From: Letharia columbiana
Lineage: Eukaryota > Ascomycota > Lecanoromycetes > Lecanorales > Parmeliaceae
Assembly (NCBI RefSeq): GCF_014066305.1
Contig: NW_023501063.1
Span: 1-64,000, forward strand
Reading direction: 5' to 3'
DNA length: 64,000 nucleotides
This document shows positions 17,675-32,500 of this stretch, one piece after another (the first letter of the stretch is position 1; each line of letters starts with the position of its first letter). The notes beneath the pieces are model-generated. The model was not told the DNA's origin. It did not search any database and saw only the letters and a list, made by a program, of their open reading frames with translations. The position numbers and the translations under genes were made by a program.

Positions 17675-20600
17675 ATCCGGTCGCCCGAACCGATGCTGGC
17701 CTGATCGCAGAGCGAGTGTACTACTGAGAATAGCGGCTGATTATCTACGGACAGGTCTGGTTGCAAGCGCTTCCCTTTCAACAATTTCACGTACTTTTCA
17801 ACTCTCTTTCCAAAGTGCTTTTCATCTTTCGATCACTCTACTTGTGCGCTATCAACTCTCTTTCCAAAGTGCTTTTCATCTTTCGATCACTCTACTTATG
17901 CGTTATCAGGTCTGGTTACAAGCGCTTCCCTTTCAACAATTTCACGTACTTTTTAACTCTCTTTCCAAAGTGCTTTTCATCTTTCGATCACTCTACTTAT
18001 GCGCTATCATCATTATCATTAATAATTTCAACAGCCCCTACAGTTATCATTTAAATAGTATTTAAAATACTATTATAGTTACTCCCAATTATTCCTACGC
18101 GATACGTTTATCGTACTTATTTCTCTTTTTATAATATACTATATCGAAGAATAATAAGTCGAAATAGCTAAAGGCCTTTAAGAATTATAAGACTCTTCTT
18201 ATTAATTAATAGCTTCTACTTATAAAGAATATATCTAAGATTATTCTTAAGTATCTTAAGAGTAGTCTTAACGATATTAAACGCGAGTATATATCCTATA
18301 TAGTCGCCGAAGTCTTACTTCGTATAGTATCTTTAGTAATTATAAAAGTAATTAATTAACTAGATAATAGAGAACTTCTTAACGCTATACTACGTCTAGA
18401 GTAGTTTATTAAATATATTAAAGGCGATATAATAGCTATAAAGAATTCTATAGAAATAGTTATTATTAAAATTCTAAGAATCTATAAAAGCGTAAACGAA
18501 AGACCTTTTAGTCGTCTTTTTATCGCTATTATAAAGTATAATAATATTATACTTTATATAGTTAATATTATCCCTAGACTTAGAGAATAAGAAAAATTAT
18601 TAGATTATTATTAAAGTAAAGAATAATAATATCGCTAAAAGATTTTATATTAATACCCCGAAGCAGCTATAGAACTATATCGAAATTTATCTTAAGAAAT
18701 ATTTAATATTTAAAGCTATAGAGATCGAAGTAGTTAAATAACTTAAATCTAGAGATCTTTAACTTCTAATAAAAACTCGAGAGGGCGTTAAAACTCTAAG
18801 AAATATTAAGAAAATTAAAAAATAAGTAGCGTATTTCGGGAAAGACGCGTTTATTTTAATTTTTATATTTAATATAATAATCTATAATATCTCTATTAAA
18901 ATCTATTAATTCTCGAGAGATATCGAGAGTCTCGTTAAAATCATTATCGATATTAATATATATAGAATTTCTAAAGTAAAAATTCGATATCTAGACTGGC
19001 TAAATAAAAATAAAATTAGAAATTTATCGATTAAGGTCTTAGTAATAGTTATCGAGTTTATTAACTTATATTACGCGAATATCGCTTAAGTAAACAACTT
19101 AAGCTAAATATTATTAAGAGGAAATAAATATTATAATTATATTAATTATATATAAGAGAGTAGAGTTATTAGATACTTTCGCTATTAGAAATCTAATTAT
19201 ATTATATCTTTATATAAAGTTAAAGAATCTATCTATATATACTATATATAAAATTATAATTCCCGCGTATATATAAAGCTTTAAAAATAGAGTTTTAAAC
19301 TTAAATACGCTAATTATTAAGATTAATATATAATATTTAACTTCGAATATAAAAGAATAAAAAGTATCGTTATAAAAGTGATTGAGAAAAGAATAGGGCT
19401 CTTAAGTTTAAGCTTTCTACTTTAAAAATAGTATTAGTTAATTATAAATTAAAAATACTTAATTATAGAACTTAGATATTAATATAATTATATCTCTAGA
19501 ATATAGAGTTAATTATATTTAAATCTAGAAAGACTAGAAAGTCTTATATTAAGAAACTCGTAAAAGAATTAAATACAATAGAATTAATCGCGAAGGAACT
19601 CAATAAGAAGACTATAATTACGAGTGTCGAAGATATCTTAATTAAAAAGTCTAAAAACTTCTTTTAATTAATATCGATATCTTAAATTAACACTTAAAAT
19701 ATAAGTATTATAGCGATAGCGGATATAAATATCTTTTTACTTACTTTCGCGGCCTTATAAAGTCTTTAAAGAATATTTATAGAAGATAGTAAATACGGGA
19801 AAAAAGAGGAGAATAGACGCGAGAAGCCCTCTCTCGTTATTATATAAAGATCGCTATTATAAATAAAAGCTAAACGATAAAATATTATTTTAAATATTGT
19901 TAATAACTTAAATAAGAGCTCTTAATTAAGCGAATATAAGGGATATTATCCTCTTTAAGATTAGGCTCTCTTTATTATAAGAGTTCTATAATCTTCTTCG
20001 AAAATATAGATAAAGAGAATTAGTCGTTTATTACGACGATAAAGTCTATAAGTAAGAGAATTAATAAATTATTAAACTCTTTATTCTATAATAGATAGAA
20101 GAATATAAAGAAGATCTCGGCGTAAAGAAAGGCTAAAAAAAACTATATAGTATCTCTTAGAGGATTTAAATTAGAAATTATATAGAAAATATTAAGTAAG
20201 CGAACTTTTATTAAATCTAGCAATTATATTACTCGAAGCGCTATTAAATTTATAAATATATTAGACTTTATAAGTATTATAATTAGCGAAAACTCTTAAT
20301 AAATATATATTTAAAGAAATAAGTAATAAAGCTATTAAAAATATAACTTAAGATATTATAATATAATATCGATAAGTTATTAAACGTAATAATTTCATTA
20401 TTTCAAAATATTTTAAAGTTTAAATACGATATCCTCGCTATTTAGAAGCTCTAGAAGTACTCTTAAAAAAATTAAATATATTATTTAGCTTTAATAGACT
20501 TTTATCTATATTACCTAAATTGAAAAAATATAATTAGAGTTTATATATATATTAATATTAAGATTTCTATAAATTAATAATACTCTCGAGTCTATAATAG

Positions 20601-23600
20601 CGATTTAATTATTATAATATTTAAATTATAAGAATTAAAATAAAGAATCTTATATATTTATAATATATATAACGTATCCCCCTTTTAAAGATAAAAAGCG
20701 TATTTTCGAAAATATAGAAATAAGATTACTAGAGATTACTCGAAGATTATAAGCTCTTAATACTCTTCGAATCTATAATTATAAGAAATATAATTAATAA
20801 ACATCTAATAATAAACGATTTTAATCTATATTATTCTCTATAGATAAACTTAGAAAAATATTAATATATAGAAATAAATTAATTAATAGATATAATTGAT
20901 AAAACGAGACTTTAGCTTCTAACGTTTAAAGATTTATTAATCTTTAAATTGAGAAAGCGAAGCGACGCTATTATTATAGATTTAATATTCGCTATAACGA
21001 CTATAATTAATAATATAATTAAATGCGATATTATAAAGAAATAAAACTTCGATTTAAATTACGAAGTAATTCTTATAGAATTAAATCGAAATATTTACTT
21101 TAAGCCTCTAAAAGAAACTTAAAATTAGAAAAAGATTAATATAATAGATTTTTAAGCTAAACTCTAGATTAAGCTTTTAATTATAAACGAATTAATTATA
21201 ATAATTAAGAATCTCGACGAGTAGATATATTAACTTATTACGATTCTTATCTAAAGCGATAATAGAGACTACTTTAATTAATAGAATTATTATAAAATCT
21301 AAGCCCTTTATAAATAAAGAGAGTAAATAAATTATATCGAAGATTAGAAGCCTAAAATAAACGTAATAACTAACTCGTAATTACTAGAATTAAAGAATAT
21401 TAAATTAAGTTTATAATATTAAAAAGAGGCTTTTTAAGAGTAAGAGAATCAAAAATTAGAGATAATATATAAAAGAGTACGATAGCGATAAGAAGCTATA
21501 AAGATTTAATAAATAAATTAAAAGTAAATAAGCTAGAATCTCTTCTTTTACTCTCGAATTAATAGAGATTAAATAATATTATTATAATCGAAGTTAAGAA
21601 GAAGATAATATTTCTAAAAAATACTTTTTTTTTAAACAAAATAGACTATACTAAATAACCTCGAAGAATATTACTATTCTATATTAAAGAAATTTTTAAT
21701 TATTATAATCTAAGAGATTTAATAGATAATACTTATAAGTTATCTTAAATAAAGTCATAGGCGAGAATAAACTAATCTTTTAAATTCTATAATTTGCTCT
21801 AAAATATATAGAAATATAGCTTAGAATATATTTATAATATATATATCAATCTAGAATATTACTTAAAATACTTTTATTACTTAAAGATAGTAATACTATA
21901 AAAGCTTAATAAGAATAATTATATTTAATTTAAATTATATTAATTAATTACTCTTCTTAATATACTAGAAAAGAGACTTAAAAAGATTATTATTATAAGA
22001 ATTAGTTATCTAGTAGAGGAATATTAATTTTTCTCTAAGAAATATATAAGCGAGCGAAAGCTATCGTTAATCGAGAACGTAATTTATATAATACTAGAAG
22101 AGATATATAAAGTCTAAAAGTTTAAGAATAATTAGATTGTATTACTACTAATATTAAATATTAAAAGTATTTTTAATAACGTCTTTTACTCTTTAACTAA
22201 TTTATAACCTACGAAAATAAGATATTAGCGAAAAAGCTATTAAATAAATTAATAGCTTTCTAAGTAATAGATTTATAATTATCACTATACCCGAGAGCGA
22301 ATTCTTTAAATACGAAGTAGAAATAGAAATCCCTTAAGAGTCCCCTATCTTCTCTATCCTCTATCTATTCTATAACGCCGATATTATCGATATATATAGA
22401 GAGAAAGATTATCTAATATCGATGTATATTAACGATATTAGCGTACTTATAAGAGGCTCTATAACTTAAGCTAATTATAAAATACTAAAGAAGATTTATA
22501 TAAATATTTAATAATAGATATTAATATATATCTCGAAATTCGAGATAGATAAATATAAACTTATTTACTTCTAGTTAATTATAATAAGAATAATAAAGAA
22601 ATAGTCGAATAATAACTTAAACGCGGAATTAGACTTAGATATTTATAAGATTAAATTCTAATATAGTAATAAAGCTTTTAGATCTTATACTCGACCTCGA
22701 ACTAACTTAAAAGAATTATATTGAGTCGCTAAAAGTAAAAGCTATTATAAAGTTAAACGAATTAGCGAACTACGCGAGATCGGCTTAAGAAATTCTATAT
22801 AAAGATTTAAGAAAGCTCTATTAAAAAATAATCTTATTTACGCTATTATTTAAATATATTATATAATATATATTACTAGCTATGAAATATAAAGTTAAGA
22901 AAAAAAGAATCTTTAAAATACTAAGAGTTATATAAAAAAGGGCGATATATATTATTTTAGAAGAATTTAAAAATGTTATAGGCGATACTTTAAACATTAA
23001 ATATTATTAGCTTCTAATATACTTAGCTCTAAAGAAAGCTATTATAAAGATTACTCTTAGAATCTAGATCTATCTTAACTATAATATTATTAAATTAATT
23101 TAAATTATAAACGAACTATAGAAATTAACTAGTAAACGAGTAAAGCTTAAGAGCTCTTTAGAATAGTTAGAGTTTAGAGTTTACGAATAATAGATATAAG
23201 GTGATATAAAGAGACGCGTCCCCTATATTACGCCTTTATAATAAAAATTATTAAGTATTAAGATATATAAAAATAGAGAAAAGATTATTAAAGAATATAA
23301 TAAGATTATAAGTATAGATTATAACTTTTTATATATATATATCGATGATAGCGATATCGATAATAAAATAGGTATATTAGCTTACGCTCTCTTAAATAGA
23401 TAAAGCTTAAACGCGATACCTCGATAATAGCGAATATTATATTATCTACTTCGAGAAACTTAAAGAAATTAATATAGTCTATGAGATCGCTATAGATATT
23501 ATATTTCTAGCGCTTATTATCTAGATTAATAATTAGACGATAATATAGTTAATAGCGAACTTATAGAGATAATTAGAATAATATATCTTTAAGAGAATTA

Positions 23601-26570
23601 TAAAAAAGCTAGTTAAGCTAAGAGAGAAAAATATATTAATTACTCTACGCTAAATCGTCGCTTATAAAGATATTTCAGATAATAAAATAGTAGATAAACT
23701 TACGAAATAAATATCGTAATAAGATATTAATAGAAATTAATATTATCTACTCTCGGCGGCTAAATAGTATATTAAAAAACTAATTAACGTAAATTGAAAG
23801 ATACTCTAAAAGATATATATAAGAGATATCGAGCTTAAAAAATATATTTTTAAATTATATTATAGTACTATAAATTTTTATATAGAAATAAAAAAGGTTA
23901 TAAGCTTAGTAGTAATATAGCTACGAATAAAGATAGCTTTTAAGAATTTTCTTTATATATATCGAATAGTTAATATACTTAAGTACGTCTATAAAAAAGG
24001 CAATTAGACTCGAAACTATATTCTTAAGATATATTTTTTATTTAAGAAAGATAGGTTAGCTACTTAAAGTAGCTAGCTAATTAATATTAAAGAGATTTTA
24101 TCTAAATCGAATCTAATAATAAAGATAATAAAATTTATAATAAGAATATAAATACTAAAAGTTTTTAGTAAGATTAAGATCTAATATAAATATATAATAT
24201 TATATTAAGATTTTCTATATTAAGATAATTTATAGTTTATATATTAAAGAATATGAAGGTAATAGTATATTTCTAAGAAGTTATAGACTAGAATTTAATT
24301 TATATATTTTAATATCCTCGAGTAGATAATATTTAGTCGCCCTATTTATAAGCTATTTTATTAGTATTATTAATATTATTTTCTTTTCTTTTTATACTTA
24401 TCTTCTATTTCTCGATATAATATTAATCGAAAGCACTAAACGCGACGCCTCGAGAATTCTAGAAATCTTATAAGCGTTAGCCTTTATAAGAAATATTTTT
24501 ATTTATTATCGCCCTTTAATAATAATAGAATATTATTATTAGAAGTTATTATTCTTACTATTAGAGGTTAAATATAGCGTCTTCTATAACCCGCTTAAAG
24601 ATAATTATTATATCTCTAAGTAAGCTGAGAATATATTAATTATATCGATTAATCTTCTTACGCTTAAAAACTCGATACGCGTTATAATAGAAAGTTCTCT
24701 TAACTTAATAGTTAAATATAATAACCTCGTAATCTATAGAATAATAAATATATAAGTTTAATAGAATAAGTATAATACTAAAAGTAATAGACGATATAAA
24801 AGATAAGACTTTCGAGAATCTTAGAAAGAGAAATAAATATCTTATAATTTTATTATAGTCTCGAATAATAAAATAAAAGTAATATTTTAATTCTAACTTT
24901 ATAAAATAAGATATATATTATATAGATTTAGATATAGACTATAAAGCCTTTTTAATATTAATATTATTATCTCTCTAAGATAATCTCCTTCGCGGGAATA
25001 ATAATAAGAGAGAGAGCTTCTAAACTCGAGAAGATCGGCTAAATCTTAAATTAATATAAAAGAGTATAACGAATTTAATACTTATCTATAGTAATATAAT
25101 CTTATCTCTCTAATTTTATTTTCTTAAATAGATAGCTTATAGTATATTTATTTATAGAATTAATAGATAAGAGTATATATATAAAACTCTTACTATCGGC
25201 GATTATTAGAGAAATAATTATTTTATTAACGAAATAGTTAATAGTTATATTCTATAATAAAAGACTATATATAATCTTAAAGTTTTTATCTTCTTTTTAA
25301 TATAGATTATATTTAATTTTTAATTTATAAATCTTTATTTATATTAATAGATTTTAGATATAATCTCTAATCGATTAAGTTAAGTCTTATTATTCTTAAT
25401 CTCGCTTATAATATCTTATAATATCTTCTTACTCTCGACGATAACTATTATAATCGAGATATTTAAAGAAATATAAAAACGCTATATTTTATATATAATA
25501 TAGAATATATTAATATTATTATATTTAAAAATAATTATCTATAGTTTTAAATATAGTCAAGAAAATAAAATTGAGATTAATTATAATATTATTAAAGACT
25601 TATAAAATACTCTTTTAAAGAAGTATAATAGTAATTATATCGCTCTATTAGAGAAGTTAGATAATTTATAGCGAATAATTAAATTTAAATATCTCTACTT
25701 CGAAGTTATAGTCTTTATATAAGATAAGAATCTAAAGAGATAATATATTCTTATAATAAATATAAGCGTAAATCTTTTTATAAAAGACTTTCTAGCGAAG
25801 CTAATTAATCTATTCTCGAGCGAATATATAACTTATTATTTCGAGGCGATATTATAGATAATAATTATCGATATATAAGAAAGAATATATTTAATACTTA
25901 TTATACGATATAATAGTAATATATTTAGAGAAGTCGATATAGAAGATATTCTTAGAATAGATTTTTAGAAGCCTATTCGCGAGATAGAAATTATTTAAGT
26001 ATTAGATTAAATATTATAAATAGAGAAGTAATATAATAACTTTATTTAGATATAGAATCTAAGGATATAAAAGATATAAATAATTAATCTAGCGATTATA
26101 GTAGTTAAAGTATAATTATAATATAATAACGATTTTTTAAAAGAGAATATATTCTATAAGCGCTATTATTCGATATTATAATAGTTATAAAGTATAAAAA
26201 TAATTACTTTAAAAAAGATATTTAAGATATCGTCTCTTAAGTAACTTTATAAAAGCTAATCGATTAATTAATACTTAATAAAAGATAATAGAATAAATAA
26301 TATAAATAAGAAACTTTAATAAAAGTAATAAGATAGAATTAAGGAGGTATAGCCCGAAGATAACTCTTTAATTAACACTATTTTCTTATTTCTTCTCTTC
26401 TCTTTTCTCTATATCTTTATATATATTAGATATATAGATTACTCTAGATAATATATTATATATAAAAATCGAATATAACTAAAAAATCGAGTAAGGAAAA
26501 ATAATCTCACTCTTATCTATATAGCTAGAGGGGCGCCCCTTCGAAGTAGGAATTATATATACATATACAC
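17675..26570 (+). mobile_element. Tad1-like LINE, unit 1, RIP-degraded
   Basis: Non-LTR retrotransposon remnant of about 8.9 kb. The 5' end (17675-18010) is of normal composition; the rest is AT-rich with almost no CpA or TpG and is full of stops. Recognisable degraded landmarks in plus orientation are a CCHC zinc-knuckle region typical of ORF1 (about 19140-19290), a reverse transcriptase with the block before ILYLFYNAD and the MYINDIS active-site segment, where DD has become ND (about 22320-22460), and an RNase H start (DDSDIDNKIGISAYAL, about 23340-23395). The order gag-like, RT, RNase H with no LTRs marks a LINE of the Tad1 type. About 2.3 kb beyond RNase H (24300-26560) is unassigned. The 3' end is TA-rich. 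No intact protein remains. Confidence 0.8.
17753..18008 (+). repeat. Tandem monomers in the LINE 5' region
   Basis: A block starting AGGTCTGGTTGCAAGC recurs 155 bp downstream (17753 and 17908). Inside it a 54-bp unit, beginning CAACTCTCTTTCCAAAGTGC and ending GCGCTAT, is directly duplicated (17799 and 17853) and appears again near 17955. Such repeated 5' monomers often act as promoters in LINEs; here that role is inferred. The block has kept its C and G content despite the RIP next door. Confidence 0.8.
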
Positions 26571-29500
26571 ACTTATACGCTATTATTATTAATAATCTTA
26601 ATAGCCCCGATAGTTACTATTTAAATAGTCTTTAATAAATATATTTATTATAATTAATTGATCCTGGGTATCTTTATTATACTCGCTTTTTTTCTTATAA
26701 TTTATTATAGCGAAAGATAGTAAATCGAAATAGTTAAAGGTTCTTAAGAATTATAAGATCCTCTTTATTAATTAATAGCTTCTATTTACTTAGAATATAT
26801 CTAATATTATTTTTAAGTATCTAAAGAATAAATCTAACGATCTTAAACGCGATAATATATCTTATATTATCGCTAAAATCTTACTTTATATAATTTCTTC
26901 GATAATTATAAAAGTAATCGATTAACTAGATAATAAAGAATTACTCGTCGTTATACTATACTTAGAATAGCTTATTAAGCGTATTAAAGACAATTTTATA
27001 ATTATAAAAAACTTTATAGAGATAGTAATTTCTAAGATATAAGGTTTAATAGATATATAAGTAAAAGACCTTTTAATCGCCTTCTCGCTATTTTCTTAAA
27101 GTATATTATTATTATACTTATTATAATTAGTCTTATTCTTAAAACTTAATAAAAAAAAGATTATTAGATTATTATTAAGATTAAAGATAAAGATATAGTC
27201 TAGAGATTTCGAATCTAAATCTTTAAGTAGCTATAGAATTTTATCGAAATCTATTTTAGATATTATCTAATACTTAAATTTATCGAAATCGAAGTTATTA
27301 AATAACTTAAATCTAGAAATCTATAATTTCTAATAAAAATTTAAGAGAGTATTAAAATCTTAAGAAATATTAAGAAAGCTAAGAAATAAATAATATATTT
27401 TAATATTAACGCGTTTATTTTAATTTCTACTTTTAATATAATTATTTATAATATCTCTATCGAACTTTATTAATTTTCGAGAGATATTAAAAGTCTTATT
27501 AAAATTATTCTCGAATTAAATATCTATAAAATTTTAAAAATCGAAATTCGATACTTAGATTAACTAAATAAGAATAAAATTAAGAATCTATTAATTAAAG
27601 TCTTAGCGATAATTATTAAATTTATAAATTTCTATTATATAAATATCGTCTAGTTAGATAATCTAAGCTAGAGAATTTTAAAAGAAAATATATATTATAA
27701 TTATAAAAAGTATATTCGAGAAAATAAGATTATTAGATACTTTCGCTATTAAAAATTTAAATATATTATATTCTTATATAAAGCTAAAGAATTAATCTAC
27801 GCGTATTACGCTTAGAAATACGATACTTATATATGCGAGGAGCTTAAAAAACTAGGCTTTAAGTCTATATATATTAATTATAAAAGTTAATATAAAGCGT
27901 TTTAATTAAACTATTTATATTATAAAATTATTATCTTAAAAATAATTAAAAGAAAATAAGAGCTTTAAGCTCTTTATCTCGAAAGTAACTTTAATTAATT
28001 ATAGATAGATATTAATTAATTTTAAAATCTAAGCGATAATATAGTTATATCTTAAAATATAGAGTTAAATATAATTAAGCTAAAGAGGATTAGAAAATCT
28101 AAATAAGTCGTTATCGCTCTTATCGCGGTAATAATAAAGAAAATTATTACTTAATAGACTTATCTAGATATCGAAATAATAGAGTTATTATCGATTTTTA
28201 TCGAGATTCTAGATATCTAGATTAAGATATTTATTAAGATCTTTTAATAAAAAATTACGGCGTAATTAAATATTATAATAATTAAAGTCGCAGCGATTAT
28301 AAAAGTAATTATTTTCTCGCCTCTATTTATATTTAATAATATCTCTTTATCTTTAAAGAAGTTATAGTAGATAATAAAGATAAGAAAAAGAATAAATATA
28401 ATAAAAAGTCTACTTATATTATTAAATAAAGATCGCTATAAAAAGTAGAAGAGAAATAACGAAATAATAGTATAAACGCCGCTATCGATCTAAATTAAAA
28501 TCTTTAATCTTATAAATCTCTAAAGATAGAATACTCTATTCGAGAATTTATTTATATTAACTTTTTAATAATATAAAGATTTATTTAAGTAGCTAAGAAG
28601 GAATACGAAAGCTATAGATAAAGAAAACTAGATATTTCTTATAAATAAATCTAATAAAAAGACTTCGAATTTACTTTTTTATAATAAATTAATAGATAAA
28701 AAAACTCTTATTTAAGAAGTGGCTAGAAAGAGTTATATAGCGTTATTAAGAGAATTTAATATAAAATTCTTTTAAATTAAATTAAGTCGTTAAATCTCTA
28801 TAGAAGTATATTATCGAATTATATAAAGCTTTAGAATTATAAATAACAAAAATAGTAATACTAGTAATAACGGTATTAGCGAAAATATTATAAATATCTT
28901 ATTCTATAATAATTCTTAATAAGAATATATTCGAAATAATAAGTATTAAAACTATTAAAATTACGACTTAGAATATTATAGTATAATATCGATAAATTAT
29001 TAGATATTATAATCTTACTCTTTTAGAAACGTATTCTATTTCGATACGATATCTTAGTTATTTAAGAACTTTAAAAGAACTTTAAAAAGAAATAGATATT
29101 TTATTTAATCTTAGTAGACTTTTATATCTACTATTCGAATCGCGAAGAATTAATTAGAGTATATATCTACGTTAGTATTAGAATTTCTAAAAATAAGTAA
29201 TACTTTTAAGTATATAGCGTAGATTTAATAATAATAACGCTTAAGTCTTAGAAGCTAGATTAAAAAACTCTTTATATATATAATATTTATAATATATTAT
29301 CCTCTTAAAGATAAAAGATCTACTCTTATATAAATAGAAGTAAAACTATTTAAGATTACTTAGAAATTATTTCTTATAATACTCTTTAAATCGCGATTAT
29401 AAGAAATATAATTAATAAGTATTTAATCGTAAATAATTTTAATTTATACTACTCTCTATAAATAAATCTTAGAAAATATTAATATCGAGAAATTTTATAA

Positions 29501-32500
29501 TTAATAGATATTATTAGTAAAGCTAAACTTTACTTATTAATATAAAAAGATATATTTATCTTTAAACTAAAAAAGCGAAGTGAGATAATTATTATAGATT
29601 TTACTCTAGCTATAATAAATATAGTTAACGCTATAATTAAATATAATATTATAAAGAAATTAAATTTTAACTTAAATTACGAAGTAATTCTTATAGAATT
29701 AGATAAAAATATATATCTAGTATTTTCGAAAGAGATTCGTAATTAAAAGAAGATTAATAAAATAACTTTTTATAATAATCTTTAATTTAAACTATCGTTA
29801 ATTAACGTCTTTATTATAATTATCGAAAATCTAGATAAATAGATAAATTATTTTATTAAGATTCTAATTAAAATAATATAAAATATTATCTTAATTAGCT
29901 TAATTATTATAAAGTCTAAATTTAATATAAATTTAAAAAATAAGAAAACTATTCTAAAGATTAGAAGACTAAAGTCGCGATAATAATAAACTCGAAATAG
30001 AGGAAATAAAAGAAAGCTTAATATAGCTTAAAATATAAAATTAAGATTTATTAAAAGTAAGAGAATAAAAGATTAAAGATAATATATAAAGAAATATAAT
30101 AGCGATAAGAAATTTTAGAGATTAGATAAGTAGATTAAGAGCGAATAAATTAGAATTATATTCTTTATATTAGAACTCGCGAAATTTAATAATATTATCA
30201 TTATTAAAGCTAAGAAAAAGATAACGCTTTTAAAAAATATCTTCTTTTCTAAAGCGAGATAAATAAACTTAGATAATTTATAAAGATATTAATATCTCGA
30301 CTTAAAAGAATTTTTATTAATTATAATATAAAAAGTCTAATAAATAATATTTATAAGTTATTTTAATAAAGCTATCGAAGTAGATAAATTAATCTTTCGA
30401 GTTCTATAACTCGCTTTTAAATATATAGAGAAATAGATAGATTATATCTATAACGTATATTTCAATCTCGAGTATTATCTAGAATACTTTCGCTATTTAA
30501 AAATAATAATATTAAGAAAACTCGATAAGAATAATTATATCTAATCTAAATCGTATTAATCGATTACTCTTTTTAATATATTAGAAAAGAGATTTAAAAA
30601 GATTATCGCTATAAGAATTAGCTACTTAATAAAAAAATATTAATTACTTTCTAAAGAGTATATAGATAAAAGAAAATTATTATTAATCGAGAATATAATT
30701 TATATAATATTTAAAGAAATATATAAGGTTTAAAAGTCTAAGAATAATTAAATAGCTTCGCTATTAATATTAGATATTAAAAGCGTTTTTAATAATATCT
30801 CTTATTTTTAACTAATTTATAATTTAAGAAAAAGAGATATTAGCGAAAAAGCTATTAAGTAGATTATAAACTTTCTAAATAATAGATTAATAATTATCGC
30901 TATATTTAAAAGCGAGTTATCTAGATATAAAGTTAAGATAAAGATTTCTTAAGACTTTCTAATTTCTTTTATTCTCTATCTATTCTATAATATAGATATT
31001 ATAAATATTTATAAAGCGAAAGACTATCTAATACTTATATATATTAATAATATTAGCGTACTTATAAGAGGTTTTATAATCTAAGCTAATTATAAGACGC
31101 TAAGAATAATATATATTAAAATTTAGAAATAGATAATAATATATATATCGAAATTCGAGATAGATAAATATTAATTTATATACTTCTAATTAATTATAAT
31201 AAGAATAATAAAGAAGTAAATAGATAAGGATTTTAACGTATTATTAGATTTAAGTATTTATATTATAAAACCTAAAGCGATAATAAGACTTCTTAGACTT
31301 ATATTTAATTTAGAATTAGAATAAAAGAATTATATATAATTACTCGAAGTTAAAGCTATTATAAAATTTAATAAACTAGTAAACTATACGAGATTAATCT
31401 AAAGTATTTCTTATAAAGATTTATAAAAACTCTATTAAGAAATAATTCTATTTATATTATTATTTAAATATATAATCTAATATATATTATTAACTATAGA
31501 ATATAAGAGTAAAAAATAAAAGATATTTAAGATACTTCGAGTTATATAGAAGAGAGCGATATATATTATTATAAAAGGGTAGAAGAATATCTTAAGGGTC
31601 GCCTTAAATATCGAATATTATTAATTCTCGATTAATCTCATCTTAGAAAAAGCTATTATAGAGATTATTATTAGAATCTAAATCTATCTTAACTATAATA
31701 TTATTAGATTTATATAAGATATAAATAAATAATAAAAGCTAGCTAATAAAAGAGCGAAGCTTAGAAGCTCTCTAAAATAAATTAAAGATATTATATATTA
31801 ATAATAAGCGTAAAACCCGATAAAGTAATATATCCCCTATATTATATCTTTATAATAAGAACTATTAAAGATAATAATTAGTAAGAATAGAGAGGAAGCT
31901 ATTAAGTAGTATAATAAGATTATTAATATTAATTATATCTCGCTATATATATATAAAGACGATAGCGAAATAGAAAATAAAATCGAAGCCTTCGCTTACG
32001 CTCTCTTAAGTTATTAATATTTAAGTATAATATCTTAGTAATAGCGAGTACTATATTATATATATAGACGAGCTAAAAGAAATTAATATAATATATAAAA
32101 TAATTATTAATATTTTTTCTTCGAGCTTAGTTATCTAAATAGATAATTAAATAGCGATATAATTAATAATTAATCTTAGAGAATAAGTAAAATAGTATAT
32201 TCTTAATAGAATAGTAAAGAAGCTAGTAAAGTTTAAAGAGATAGATATATCTATTACTCTACGATAGATTATAGCTTATAAAAATATTTTAGAAAACGAA
32301 ATAGCGAATAAGCTCGCTAAATAAATATCGAAAAAAGATATCGAAGGGAACGAGTTTTATTTACTCTTAGCGATTAAATAGCGTATTAGAAAGCTAATTT
32401 ATAATAATTAATAAATACTCTAAAAGATATATATCTAAGATATCGAGCTTAAGTAATTTATTTTTATATTCTATTATAGCGTTATAGTCTTTTATATAAA

